DNA of 64,000 nt from Erigeron canadensis (taxonomy: Eukaryota > Streptophyta > Magnoliopsida > Asterales > Asteraceae), in contig NC_057761.1 of NCBI RefSeq assembly GCF_010389155.1, positions 54,434,587 through 54,498,586 on the forward strand, read 5' to 3'. Numbering within the stretch: the first letter of the stretch is position 1; each line of letters starts with the position of its first letter. Shown here in pieces: positions 36,726-47,107 of the stretch. The notes under the pieces are model-generated. The model had not been told where the DNA came from. It did not search any database and worked only from the letters and a program-made list of their open reading frames with translations. The position numbers and the translations under genes are program-made.

Positions 36726-37695
36726 CTAATTATTATTCACGTTTGAGCACCAATTACAAATATTCCAATATCGTCTTTTATCTCCCCCTCCATACTTGAA
36801 ATAGATCGTTATACCCATACCACCCGCCAAAAGTATGCTGATAAATGTGCACACCAGCGCTATCATTTGCTGACCCTGACGACGATTCTTTTGGGTTGTG
36901 TTGGTGGCTGATATTGCCGTTGGCATCATGGGTTTAAGGGGCTCTTTGGTGGTGGCGGTGAGCTTGGGCCGAGTTCTGTATCTGGGTCATCAAGCAAATA
37001 TCCAAGATGCAATCGAGTGGATCTCTGTACTCCCTTGCGTTGACCCGGACAAACCGACATACATCGATTCGTTTACGTATTGAGAAAGATCTATGGTGAC
37101 CGATAATACTGGTGTTTTGGAATTAGAAATGTATACTTTGAATTGATGATTTGACCCGGAATATTCGACCCACGAGTGGATTAACTCCCCGCTTGTTAAA
37201 TTAATATTAACCGAATCCAAATTCGCAGCTTGTAAAGAAACCATTGAGTTGATATCAAGAGCAACATGGTTTCCGTTCAAATCCGTAAAATCCACATCCT
37301 TAATAGTGTCAAACTCGACGGCGACAGAGCCTGCCGGAATCCCAAGAAAGCCACCGGCGGCTCCTATTGATCTATCGTCCGGCGATATGACAAAAGCAAA
37401 AGCACCACCGACTGAATTCGGGTTTAAATCAAGAATAGAAAACGAAAAGTGAGTGGCGAAACTGGTCGGGTTTGGATTACCGGGTCGGCTGAATGGGATG
37501 GGCTTATTGTATAAAACCCTCCCGGCGCCGGAGTTAGGAACGGTGAGATCTCCGGTAAGTCGGATGGTATTGTTGTAAATGTGTTTGGAAATCATATGAG
37601 GTTTCTCCGGTGGCGGTGTAGGAAAAACAGAGTAGGAAAAACAGAGAGTATATGGAAATTGCATTTTGAATAATAATGCTTGGAGAAGAAGTCAT
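36726..37695 (-). pseudogene. L-type lectin membrane protein, paralogue 2 (broken)
   Basis: The best start is 37695, giving a signal peptide of the same type as paralogue 3. A deletion and frame change near 37580-37610 removes the first lectin strands. A second open stretch (to 36990) then carries most of the lectin domain: 'VEFDTIKD', 'NGNHVALDINS', 'MYVGLSGSTQGSTEIH'. A small deletion at about 36988 causes a stop (TGA TGA). A further frame change lies near 36930 before the membrane helix and the tail 'ICNWCSNVNNN'. At least three lesions are inferred by comparison with the other two copies. Like them it lacks a kinase. A 960-bp fold-back element sits 226 bp upstream of the start. Confidence 0.85.
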
Positions 37696-37920
37696 TTTGT
37701 TTGTGTGATGACTGAAGTAGAATAAAGCCATAAAGGACGGTGCAAGTGCAACCAAATTTAAACCTTTAAAGGTTGCCTCGCCTCACACTCCATTGACCCT
37801 ACCAAAAACACACCTTAACTTTCTAACATCTAATGATGAATATCCCCCAATTACATGACTAGGTTGTCTTTCTTTCATTTTGGTTATGGAAAGTGAAACT
37901 GCTTTTGTTATTCTTTTTTA

Positions 37921-38880
37921 GGGATAAGTACTCAAAAATACAATAAATTAATGCTCAAAAGTTATTGTGCGTACAAACTTTAGGTCAGTTTTATTGTGTT
38001 CACGAAATTTGAAGTTTTGGTTATTGTGAACATAAAACGGGATTATGGCTATGTGGGACCGGTTACTTTCACATCGACTCGTTGACTGCTTACGTGACAT
38101 GCACACAATAACTTTTTGGGATTAGTTTATGCATACAATTAAAAAAAAAAACAGATTATTTTTTCAAACTCATCAGAAACTGCAAATACTCGCCGGAAAA
38201 CTTAAAAATCCAATTAAACCTTCGTTTCTTCAAATTAGACCACGAAATTCGCACCAAAATACTCAAAAATCAGCCGCAAACAAACCCTCAACAAAAACTA
38301 AACCGATTAAGACTTGCCGAAAAATTCACCAACTCGCCGGAAAATTTAAAATCACCATAACTTTGTTGTTTATTTGAGTTTCGACTTGAAACCAACACCA
38401 AACTGCTCAAAATTGTTGTCCGAAACTCGAAGAAACAACAAAGTTATGGTGATTTTAAATTTTCCGGCGAGTTGATGAATTATTCGGCAAGTCTCAATTG
38501 GTTTAACTTTTGCCGAGGGTTTGTTCGCGGCTGATTTTTGAGTATTTTGGTGCCAATTTCGTGGTCTAATTCGAAGAAACGAAGATTTAATCGGATTTTT
38601 AAGTTTTCCGGCGAGTATTTGCAGTTTCTGGCGAGTTTGAAAAAATAATCTATTTTTTTTATTGTGTGCATAAACTAATCCCAAAAAATTATTGTCTGCA
38701 TGTCACATAAGCAGTCAACGGGTCAACGTGAAAGTGGTGACCGGCTAACTTTTGACCCGGTCACTTTTGCATGCTATAGGACTATTGAACAAGTTTTCTG
38801 AATACAATAAAGTTGACCTAAAGTTCGTGCACACAATAACTTTTAAGAATTAGTTGACTGCATTTTTGGGTACTTATCCC
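37921..38880. mobile_element. 960-bp palindromic (fold-back) element
   Basis: The whole element is an inverted repeat. The arm 37921-38380 matches the reverse complement of 38421-38880 with few mismatches. The ends are GGGATAAGTAC / GTACTTATCCC. The flanks TTCTTTTTTA and TTCTTTTTA form a 9-10-bp target duplication differing by one T. This suggests a Mutator-type origin. The open frames read from it (38129-38377, 38370-38684) are mirror images of one another and not genes. It lies in the upstream region of broken lectin 2. Confidence 0.88.
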
Positions 38881-39726
38881 TTCTTTTTATTGAAAAAAGT
38901 TTTCTTTTCAGACGGAATAAACATAGCAAATTGCGTTATTTTTCATCTACTAAACCACCTCCAAACACCCACATTAAAAATTATCGGATGGCACCGATAG
39001 AATGTATATATACTTCAGCATTTTTAACGGAAACTATGATTTATCTTATAACTAAAATAGAAAGTTAAGTATACACTATCCTATTATATACATAACCTAT
39101 ATATTTATTAATCATTTTAATTTATATTAATTCTCTCATTTCTATCTTTAATAACAAATCAAGTTTTATAAATTTCTTGAACAAAAAAACATATGTTTTT
39201 TTTAATTCACTTTAGTTTTGTTATAGGTATTTGGTACGTATTTGTTTATTATTTGATATTGAAATACTATGTTATTGTTATCTTTTTTTATTTAGTTTGC
39301 TGTCAGATTTAATTTAATTATGACTTCTTCTACTATAAAAGAATTATTCTTTTAAATTTGTTTTATTTATGTTTTGTTATTTATATATTTGAGATATATA
39401 TTTTGAGACCATCCATTCATTATGAAAACTAGTAGGATTTTACTTATTATGCATTGAACTTTTAATTATTATTTAGTTAATTATTAAATGATTCGATAAA
39501 AGTTAAAAGCTAACATGTATAATGCTTTGTATACTTAGAAAACAATAAATCTACTATTAAATATGAAATTAAAATTTAAAATTACATATACTTATAAAAA
39601 AGATATATATATATATTAAGTTTTCATGATAAAATATAAATAAATAAAAAATGATTAATGACATAGATGACAGTCACCAACAATAATAATAAATGATTTG
39701 AGCAAGTGACCAAAAACGGTATAATA
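38881..39726. other. AT-rich DNA with a partial Helitron-like segment
   Basis: About 39070-39370 is similar to 50480-51070, the 5' part of the RPA-carrying Helitron: both include 'ttattaattctct/ctcat' and 'ttttatttagtttg…atgNcttcttc'. It looks like a truncated relative, cut by the LINE insertion that follows. Confidence 0.45.
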
Positions 39727-39728
39727 AT

Positions 39729-41372
39729 GTGAACTATAAGGATATGTGGAACCGATGCTCGGGAACTGTGGTTGACGTATTCATTGCTAATCGATTGTCA
39801 AAATCGGGGAAACGTTTTGCATTCGTTCGTTTTATCAAGGTGGACGATCCAGATTTGCTTCGTGCAAACTTGAATACTATGTGGTTTGCAAAGTTTAAGG
39901 TTTTTGCAGATATCGTCAGATTCAATCGGACTTTCAACTCAAGAAAACTTATTCATCAAAAGGCTCCCTCAACGGATGATAAAACTCACTCGAATGCAAA
40001 TAGCTCTGGAGCGAATATACCCTAGAATAAGACTTATGTTGCGGTTCTGGCAGGTAAAAACCCGACCCTCTCGGGAAAAAAATGTCCCTCATTCAGAGAA
40101 TACATAGGGTTGTCAATATCACCTGATCGACGTCTAGTGGCTATATATCGACGTCATTGTTATTAAAAGTTCATGATCCTTCCTTCATTCCGTATGCGAG
40201 ACAATGGTTTCATACGGAGGGATTTTTTGATGTGTCCGTTAGTTACATTAGAGGTCGGTGGCTTCAAGCAACTTTTGCAACTATTGAAGCCAAAGACCGA
40301 TTCTTGGCTAATGATTCGATGAAGTGCAGGATCGGGGCATGTAAATCACCATGTGATACTTTCGTTCCTGATGAACGCATGGTTTAGGTTCAAGTAACAG
40401 GCATTCCAAAAGGGGCATGGCATAACAAAACTTTCCAGGACATACTTGAACCATGAGGCAAGTGTATCTTCTTCGATTGCGACTGGGAAAGTGCTTATTC
40501 TTTGGGTAAAGTTTCTTTGTTATCTAATCATCAGTCTTTTATTTTTGAAGAACTTATTGCTTCCATAGATAATATACCTTTTAATGCTTGGCTAAAAGAG
40601 TTTGTACCGTGGGAACCAAAAATCTTAGACACCAAATTATGATAATTCGGATTCTGATGAACACTCTAGTGACAATGGCACCATTAATTCCGATGAGTCA
40701 AATGGAAATGAAGACTCGGTGGATGACTCGGTTCAACCTAGTGCTTAACTTGATCTCGATTTATGCAAAGATTGTTCAGAGGAGAGCAAGAAGAATGATT
40801 CAGTGCCGAATATGGAGATGAACGAGAATGAGACTGAACCTAATGTTAACGTGAAGGACACTTCGGACTGTAAAATCCCTTCGGTGCAGGCACTGGCGGT
40901 TTCTCCAAGTGGCTCCTCACCTATTTCTGAAAATCTCAACGAGAACTTCAAAGTAGCGGAAACCATAACATCAGTAGCTCCAATTGATATTCAGACTTGT
41001 GAAGTTAATGCCCCGGTGGAAAGTTCTGACATATTTTCGCTTGATAGGATTATTCAACAAGTTAACTTGGAGAGTAAAAGAGCTAAGTCATGTACTCCTA
41101 TGGGTCAAGATAATTTAGAAGCCACTTCGGAATCTTCTGGTGCACCATGATTTATTAAAGGCATGTATCTTAACAATAATGAAGATGTAGACCAAAAAGA
41201 GCAACAAGACAATGGTGGGTCTTCCCGTTCTTCTGTTGATTCGAGTGTAGCAACAGAGAAGGCCAAAAAGATTTTTGAAGCTGGCATTTTTATGGGTTAT
41301 CAAGTAGAAGCAGAACCACGAACATTTCCACAGATAGTTAAGAGGATGAGTGATGAAAATGGTCTCCAATGA
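39729..41372 (+). pseudogene. LINE ORF1 (RRM / nucleic-acid chaperone), broken
   Basis: The first open stretch (39729-40025) is an RRM-like RNA-binding domain with 'SGKRFAFVRF' as the RNP1-type core. The second (about 40157-40620) reads 'VTGIPKGAWHNKTFQDILEP', typical of plant LINE ORF1. It is interrupted by a stop after 'DERMV' (expected Trp) and one after 'ILEP' (expected Trp). The third (40803-41372) is an acidic, Ser/Glu-rich hinge leading into ORF2. It normally coats LINE RNA for reverse transcription. At least two frame changes are present. Confidence 0.8.
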
Positions 41373-44300
41373 ATATTTTGTCCATAAATATGGAGTAGCG
41401 GGTGTGTTGAGAAACGGAAGTCACTCAATCGCATCCTTGTTAATTAAGCATCGTATTAGCTTCGTTTCCATTCAAGAAACTAAGATGGTGAGGTCGGATC
41501 TTTTTCGTCTTAAATCAATGTGGGGGAATTATTCTTTTAATTATGTTGAAGCTCATGCTAATGGCAGATCTGGTGGGGTCCTTTCATTGTGGGATCCTTC
41601 TTCTTTTGTTAAGTCTTATACTTACTCTTTTGACAATTTTATCGTAGTTAAAGGGACTTGGATGGTCAACAACTGTAACTGTTATATGGTCAATGTGTAT
41701 GCCCCTCAGTCGGAGAGTGATAAACTTGATCTTTGGGCTCAAATTTGTGGATTTATGCAAGCACATGAGGGAAAGTACCTTATATGTGGAGACTTTAACT
41801 CGGTTAGATGTAGAGACGATAGAATGGGTTCGTTGTTTTCGGCGATGAATGCAAGAAATTTTAATGAATTTATAGATAATGGCAAGTTGATTGATGTTGC
41901 TATGGGAAGGCATAAATTCACTAGATTATCCTTGGATGGTCTTAAAGGCAGCCGTATTGATAGATTTTTAGTGAATCAAGAATTCTTAGACTCTTTTAAT
42001 GATATTACTATGGAAGCTTTAGACGACATGATTTCCGATCATCGACCACTTCTTCTAAAGCAACAACATGTCGATTTTGGTCCAACCCCTTTTAAATTCT
42101 ATAATTCTTGGATGAATTTAGAAGATTTTGAAGGGGTTCTTAAAGATAGCTGGAACAAGGCTGATGGAAAGGTGACACACAGTGCTTTTGTGAGATTAAA
42201 AAATAAACTCAAATTGCTGAAAACGGATGTGAAAATTTGGCGAAAGGAGAAGAATACAATCAGAAATAGTGATCATATCAACAAGGATATTGCTGATCTC
42301 GACCAGAGAATGATTTCCAATGGTAGTGATTCCGGGCTTGCTGATCAAAGAAAAAATGTTGTTGTTAGAGCTACAGGAGTACAACAGTTGACTTAATATG
42401 GACTTAAAACGGAAAGCAAAAGTGAAATGGGCCGTGGAGGGTGATGAAAACTCTAAGTTTTTTCATTCCATGATAAATGCTAAAAGGCGATATGGTAATA
42501 TAAAAGGTATAAAACATAATGGTGTCTGGATTGAAACCCCAAATGAAATTAAACGAAGTTTCCATGATTATTTTGCTAAAAGATTTCAAAAGTTTAATGG
42601 GGTCTCTTTCAATCTGATTTCTCCCAATGTGAGAACCATTCTTGAATCTGATGCTGAGAGTCTTGTAGCACAGTTCAATATGGAAGAAATTAAAAAGTCC
42701 ATTTGGAGTTGTGGAGGAGACAAAGCGCCTGGACCAGATGGTTTTTCTTTTGCATTGGTCAAGAAACATTGGGATGTTTTGAAAGACGATATTTGCAACA
42801 TGGTTCACGAATTTCACAGCCATGGTCATATTCGTGTCGGCTGTAACTCTTCGTTTATCACTCTTATTCCGAAGGTAAACAATCCAATTCTTTTGTCTGA
42901 CTTCAGACCGATTAGTCTTATTGGTATTCAATATAAAATCATTGCTAAGCTTCTTGCTAATCGTCTTGCATCGGTCATTAATTCGGTAGTTTGTCATGAG
43001 CAAACTGCCTTTATAAAAGGTAGGCAAATTTTGGATGGCCCTCTCTTGTTGAATGAGGTGATAGATTGGTATAAGGGCAGAAGAAAAAAATTGATGCTTT
43101 TTAAAATCGATTTTGCTAAGGCATACGACTCTTTGTCTTGGGAGTTCCTGTTACAAATTCTTAAAGTTATGGGCTTTGGGGAAAAATGGATTTCATGGAT
43201 TAAAGCTTGTCTTACTTCTGCTAGATCGTCGATTTTAATCAATGGTAGCCCTACTGAGGAATTCTCTATCCAACATGGGCTTAGGCAAGGAGATCCCATG
43301 GCTCCATTTCTATTTATTATTGCCATGGAGGGTTTACATATTGCTATTGAGAATCTGGTTAGGAATGGAATTTTTGAGGGTGCTAAAATATAGCAGGTCT
43401 CTATCTCTCATCTTTTTTATGCTGACGATGTTATGATTGTTGGAGATTGGTCTGAAAGTATTTTGATCAACATTTCTAATGCTTTGAGATTCATTCATTG
43501 CATTTTTGGTCTCAAGGTTAACTTTGAAAAATATTTTATTATTGGTATTGGGGTAAATCCAGAGGAGGTAGATCTTTTGGCTTCTTTAATAGGTTGTAGA
43601 TCAGAAAATCTCCCTTTTTAGTACCTTGGAATTCCCATCGGAGCGAGCCCAAAGCGGGTTTCTACTTGGGACCCAATCATCTCCAGATTTAAAAAGAGAT
43701 TATCAGGGTGGAAAGCTAATCTTTTGTCAATGGGAGGTTGTACCACTCTTATATCTTCAGTTCTTCGTGCTTTAGGTAACTATTTTCTCTCTATTTATCG
43801 TATGCCTAAAGTTGTTTGTATGACTTTAGAATCTCTAAGGTCTTTGTTCTTTTGGGGAGGTTCCTCTAACAAGAGGAAAATTCATTGGATTAAATGGGAC
43901 TCTGTTCTTGCTCCTAAAGATAAGGGAGGAGTTGGCGTCGGTAGTCTTAATGCCATGAATATTGCTTTGTTGTATAAATGGAGATGGAGAGGCCTGCAAA
44001 ACAGCAACAGTTTATGGGCTCGAGTTGTTTCTGCGGTACATGGTAATGAGTGTTTTTATGATATGACAACCAAGTCCAATGGTATTTGGAAAAATATAAC
44101 TATGGTGCTGAACAATACCATCAAGATTCCTAATTTTCCTAGGGACGTTATTAGTAGGGAAAACGGGGATGGGAAGAATACTAGATTTTGGAAAGATAAA
44201 TGGTGTGCAGATCAACCTCTGGCTGCTAAGTTTCACCGTCTATTTGCTATTGAGATTCACAAGGACTGTACGGTCCACGATAAAAGATTAGACTCGAATT

Positions 44301-44995
44301 GGTCATGGAGTTGGCGAAGAGAGTTAAGAACTGGAATCAAGCTTGAGCAATATAATAGCCTTTTGACGATACTTCCTTGCTCTCTCAATAACGATACAGA
44401 TAAGTGGACATGGACTTTCGAAGGCAAGTCCGTTTTTTCAATAGCTCAAATTCGCAAAGTTATTGATCTCAATACTCTTTCTCATACAGGTAACGTGAAC
44501 CTTCGGAATAGATGGATTCCTAAAAAGATTAACTTATTTGTATGGAGACTTCTCCGCAACGGTATCCCCACCAATGTTAATCTGTTTGGTTGTGGTGTGG
44601 ATATTAGTATTGTTGGTTGCTGGTTGTGTAAGAATGGAATTGATGATGCTTCTCATGTCTTCTACAATTGTGATTTTATGAAAGAGTTGAGAGGTAAGCT
44701 TAGCAATTGGATAAAACTATCTATTCCTGTTGCCGAACCAAAAGCTCTGATCACATGGATTAAAGGTCTTCATCTCACGTCTCGAAATCAAAAGTTGTTG
44801 GAGGCTATTATATTTATTTGGTGGTGGTCTGTGTGGAAAGAAAGAAACAACGTCCACCATAATGGTAATCATGAAGGTAGCTCAAATACTTTTAACTCTA
44901 TCACCTCTCTTTCTTTCCTTTGGATATCTAATCGCAACAGGAAGGAGAATTCCTGCTGGAACGACTGGCTTGCAAGCCCGATGGCTAAAGAATGA
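41350..44995 (+). pseudogene. LINE ORF2: endonuclease and reverse transcriptase, broken
   Basis: The EEP endonuclease domain occupies 41350 to about 42070, with motifs 'IQETK', 'NVYAPQ', 'ICGDFN', 'GSRIDRFL' and 'SDHRPLL'. The frame changes near 42360 and continues in another phase to 44995. RT landmarks follow: 'KAPGPDGFS', 'LSDFRPISLIGIQYK', 'HEQTAFIKGRQI', 'FKIDFAKAYDS', 'GLRQGDPMAPFLF' and the catalytic 'FYADDVMIV'. Stops at 43391 and 43619 interrupt it. The C-terminal zf-RVT region contains 'CWLCKNGIDDASHVFYNC'. This protein would nick target DNA and prime cDNA synthesis. The motif residues are intact, but the copy cannot encode a complete protein. Confidence 0.92.
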
Positions 44996-45494
44996 TTTAG
45001 CCAGGTTCGCCTGGACAAAGCTGTTGCTGAATGGTTGTACTGGTATGGGTATTTATGGCTGCATATCTGTAACTTTAGGAGGATGATCAACAAGCAGCTT
45101 CATTTGGTTACAGTGTTGGTCGTGTATTTTTGCTCCCACTTGCAAGACCGAAATCTTTTCGTAAGTGTTTGTTTTATATGTTATTTATAGTTCGGTCTAT
45201 CCTCCAGGTATGAATGGGATTACATCAAAAACAAGGTGAAGTGAATACCGTTGGCTCGACCTTCGTAGCTTGGGAGTTCTTCTTGTGTCTTGGGTTTTCG
45301 TAAATGGCACGAGCTTTTACGCTCCTTTTGAAATTTTCATAGTTAATGCCTCGAGAAGGGTCTAGAATAGTGTATTGCCTGACGTCTAGATTTGTTTTTG
45401 TACTTGTACTTGTTGATGTACTTTTTAGCAACTAGTGTCTTGCTAGTTGCTTTTTATATAATATTTCTGTTGTTCTAAAAATAAAAAAAAAAAA

Positions 45495-46400
45495 CACATT
45501 GGATCACTATTATTTTATAAAAATTTATTTAAATTGAACTAATGTGTCAATTTGAATATATATTTATTCTTAAAAAGTACTCGAGTAATATATCATGTTG
45601 TTCGTGCATCGCATTCTGCCCAATTGGATATCACTGTGGTGTTTCGAATGCTAACCGCTAATTAGTAACTACTAACTTGTTTTAAAAAAAAAAACAATGC
45701 AACAATATTACATAATCTGATAATCAGGTACATTGTTCACATTTCATTCATATTGTAATTTCTACTTTTCTTCCGCTCTTTTTCGACCAGTGAGTTGTTG
45801 TTGGCTTTGGCTAGCCTGGTTCACTGACATATCTTTCAAAATTTTCAAATAATAAGGTTAATTGCAACTATAATTTATAAAACTCACTAGTTAATTTAGT
45901 TATATTAAAGCAACCGGTCAAGTATTGAAAAAACAATAAGCTGGATACTCACACTAATCCTCAACCACTAATTAATTAGTAAATAAGTGAACTTAGATTA
46001 CCATGGTTCAATAACCTGATACTTCTAGGAAAGTGCTTCGGTCAAATATTAAAAAACACCCTGTTTGTAAGATACGTGGTTTATAACTTCATCTAAAAAG
46101 CGGTTCAAAGGTGGGTAACGTCGTTAAGGCGGCCTCAGTTAGGCCCACACACGTCCCCTTCAATGCCTTCATCATAACGTATGTTTATTTTGTCATAATT
46201 CCTTAATATCAATTTTCATCGGCCTGTTGATGGGTACAGTGATTCAGCCCCTAGCATTCATTCTTGGCTAAACAGCTTGACTGTATGTTTGTTTTTTGTT
46301 TTTTTTTATGTATTTGAATTATCTTTTCAAACAAAGTAATCATTTTACATTTTCTGGTTAAGCTTTATATGTTTTAGAATCTACTTATCTTGGTTAGCCC
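45495..46400. other. Left part of the 45.6-50.0-kb duplicated segment
   Basis: From about 45900 this aligns with 55272-55337 and 56564-56860. Copy 2 differs by the insertion of a Helitron after 'ctcaacca'. No gene was found. Confidence 0.6.
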
Positions 46401-47066
46401 CAGGGGTGAGTACGGTTCGGTTTGGTTCGGTTTTTGACTAAAATTGAAACCGAACCATTATAATTCGATTTTTGAAAACTAAAACCATTGAGTTTCGGTT
46501 TTTTCAGTTTTGGTTTTTTCGGTTCGGTTTTTAGGTTTTAGTCGGTTTTTAACTACTTGTGGTTTGGGTCAAATTGAGCTTCAAAAGTTTATAAGTTTAT
46601 ACCTTATAATTACACTTTAATTAATTTCAACAAGTTTTTAAAACAATATTAGTAACAATAACACTACAACAATGAACCAAATCCATAAAAGTAAGTTGTA
46701 CAAACTTCAAACAAATTTTATATATAACTATTTATATCTTTTACGCGTGGTTTAATTATAAATTATTAAAACAAATTAATTTTGTTGTGTATTTTCACTT
46801 AAAACATATAAATGATATTATTATATACACCTAAAAATGCAAATATAATAACATATTTATCAAAAATTAATAATATAATTTTATAAATATAAAATAAAGT
46901 AAAAGTATATATTTTTGGTTCGGTTCGGTTTTTATGGTTCGGTTTTTCAATAGAAACCAAAACCGAACCACAACTTTCGGTTTTTAGAAAACCAAAACCA
47001 ATGGTTTTTGTTTTTTTCGGTTTTCATGGTTTTTTCAGTTTTCGGTTCGGTTTTTGCTCACTCCTA
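46401..47066. mobile_element. hAT-type element with 'cggttcggttt' repeats
   Basis: The ends are CAGGGGTGAGTACGG and (reverse) TAGGAGTGAGCAAAAACCG. An exact 8-bp duplication, GTTAGCCC, flanks it (46393-46400 and 47067-47074). Subterminal zones carry many 'ttcggttttt' repeats in both orientations. It is 666 bp with no transposase. Confidence 0.88.
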
Positions 47067-47107
47067 GTTAGCCCACTGAGAAACGTGGACGAACTAAATC
47101 CTTGTTA

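Larger units (their letters stand above)
39727..45494 (+). mobile_element. LINE (L1-type) retrotransposon, nearly full length
   Basis: This is a 5.8-kb element with ORF1-like, endonuclease, reverse transcriptase and zinc-knuckle/RNase-H-proximal regions in order, then a 3' UTR and an A-rich tail (about 45478-45494). The 5' end begins inside the RRM of ORF1 (39.73 kb), so it is slightly 5' truncated. The copy is inactive: TGG-to-stop changes in ORF1, a frame change near 42.36 kb, and stops within the RT region. Several stops are Trp or Gln codons changed by single transitions, which fits decay of methylated DNA. No target duplication was found. Confidence 0.93.

Noticed and set aside
36898..37452. 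Plus-strand open frames over lectin 2, and similar ones at 59004-59207 and 23439-23735
   Set aside because: They are antisense shadows of the lectin coding sequence.
38129..38684. Two open frames of 82 and 104 codons encoding almost the same protein on opposite strands
   Set aside because: They are the two arms of the 960-bp palindrome read from either side. No domain and no independent evidence of coding.
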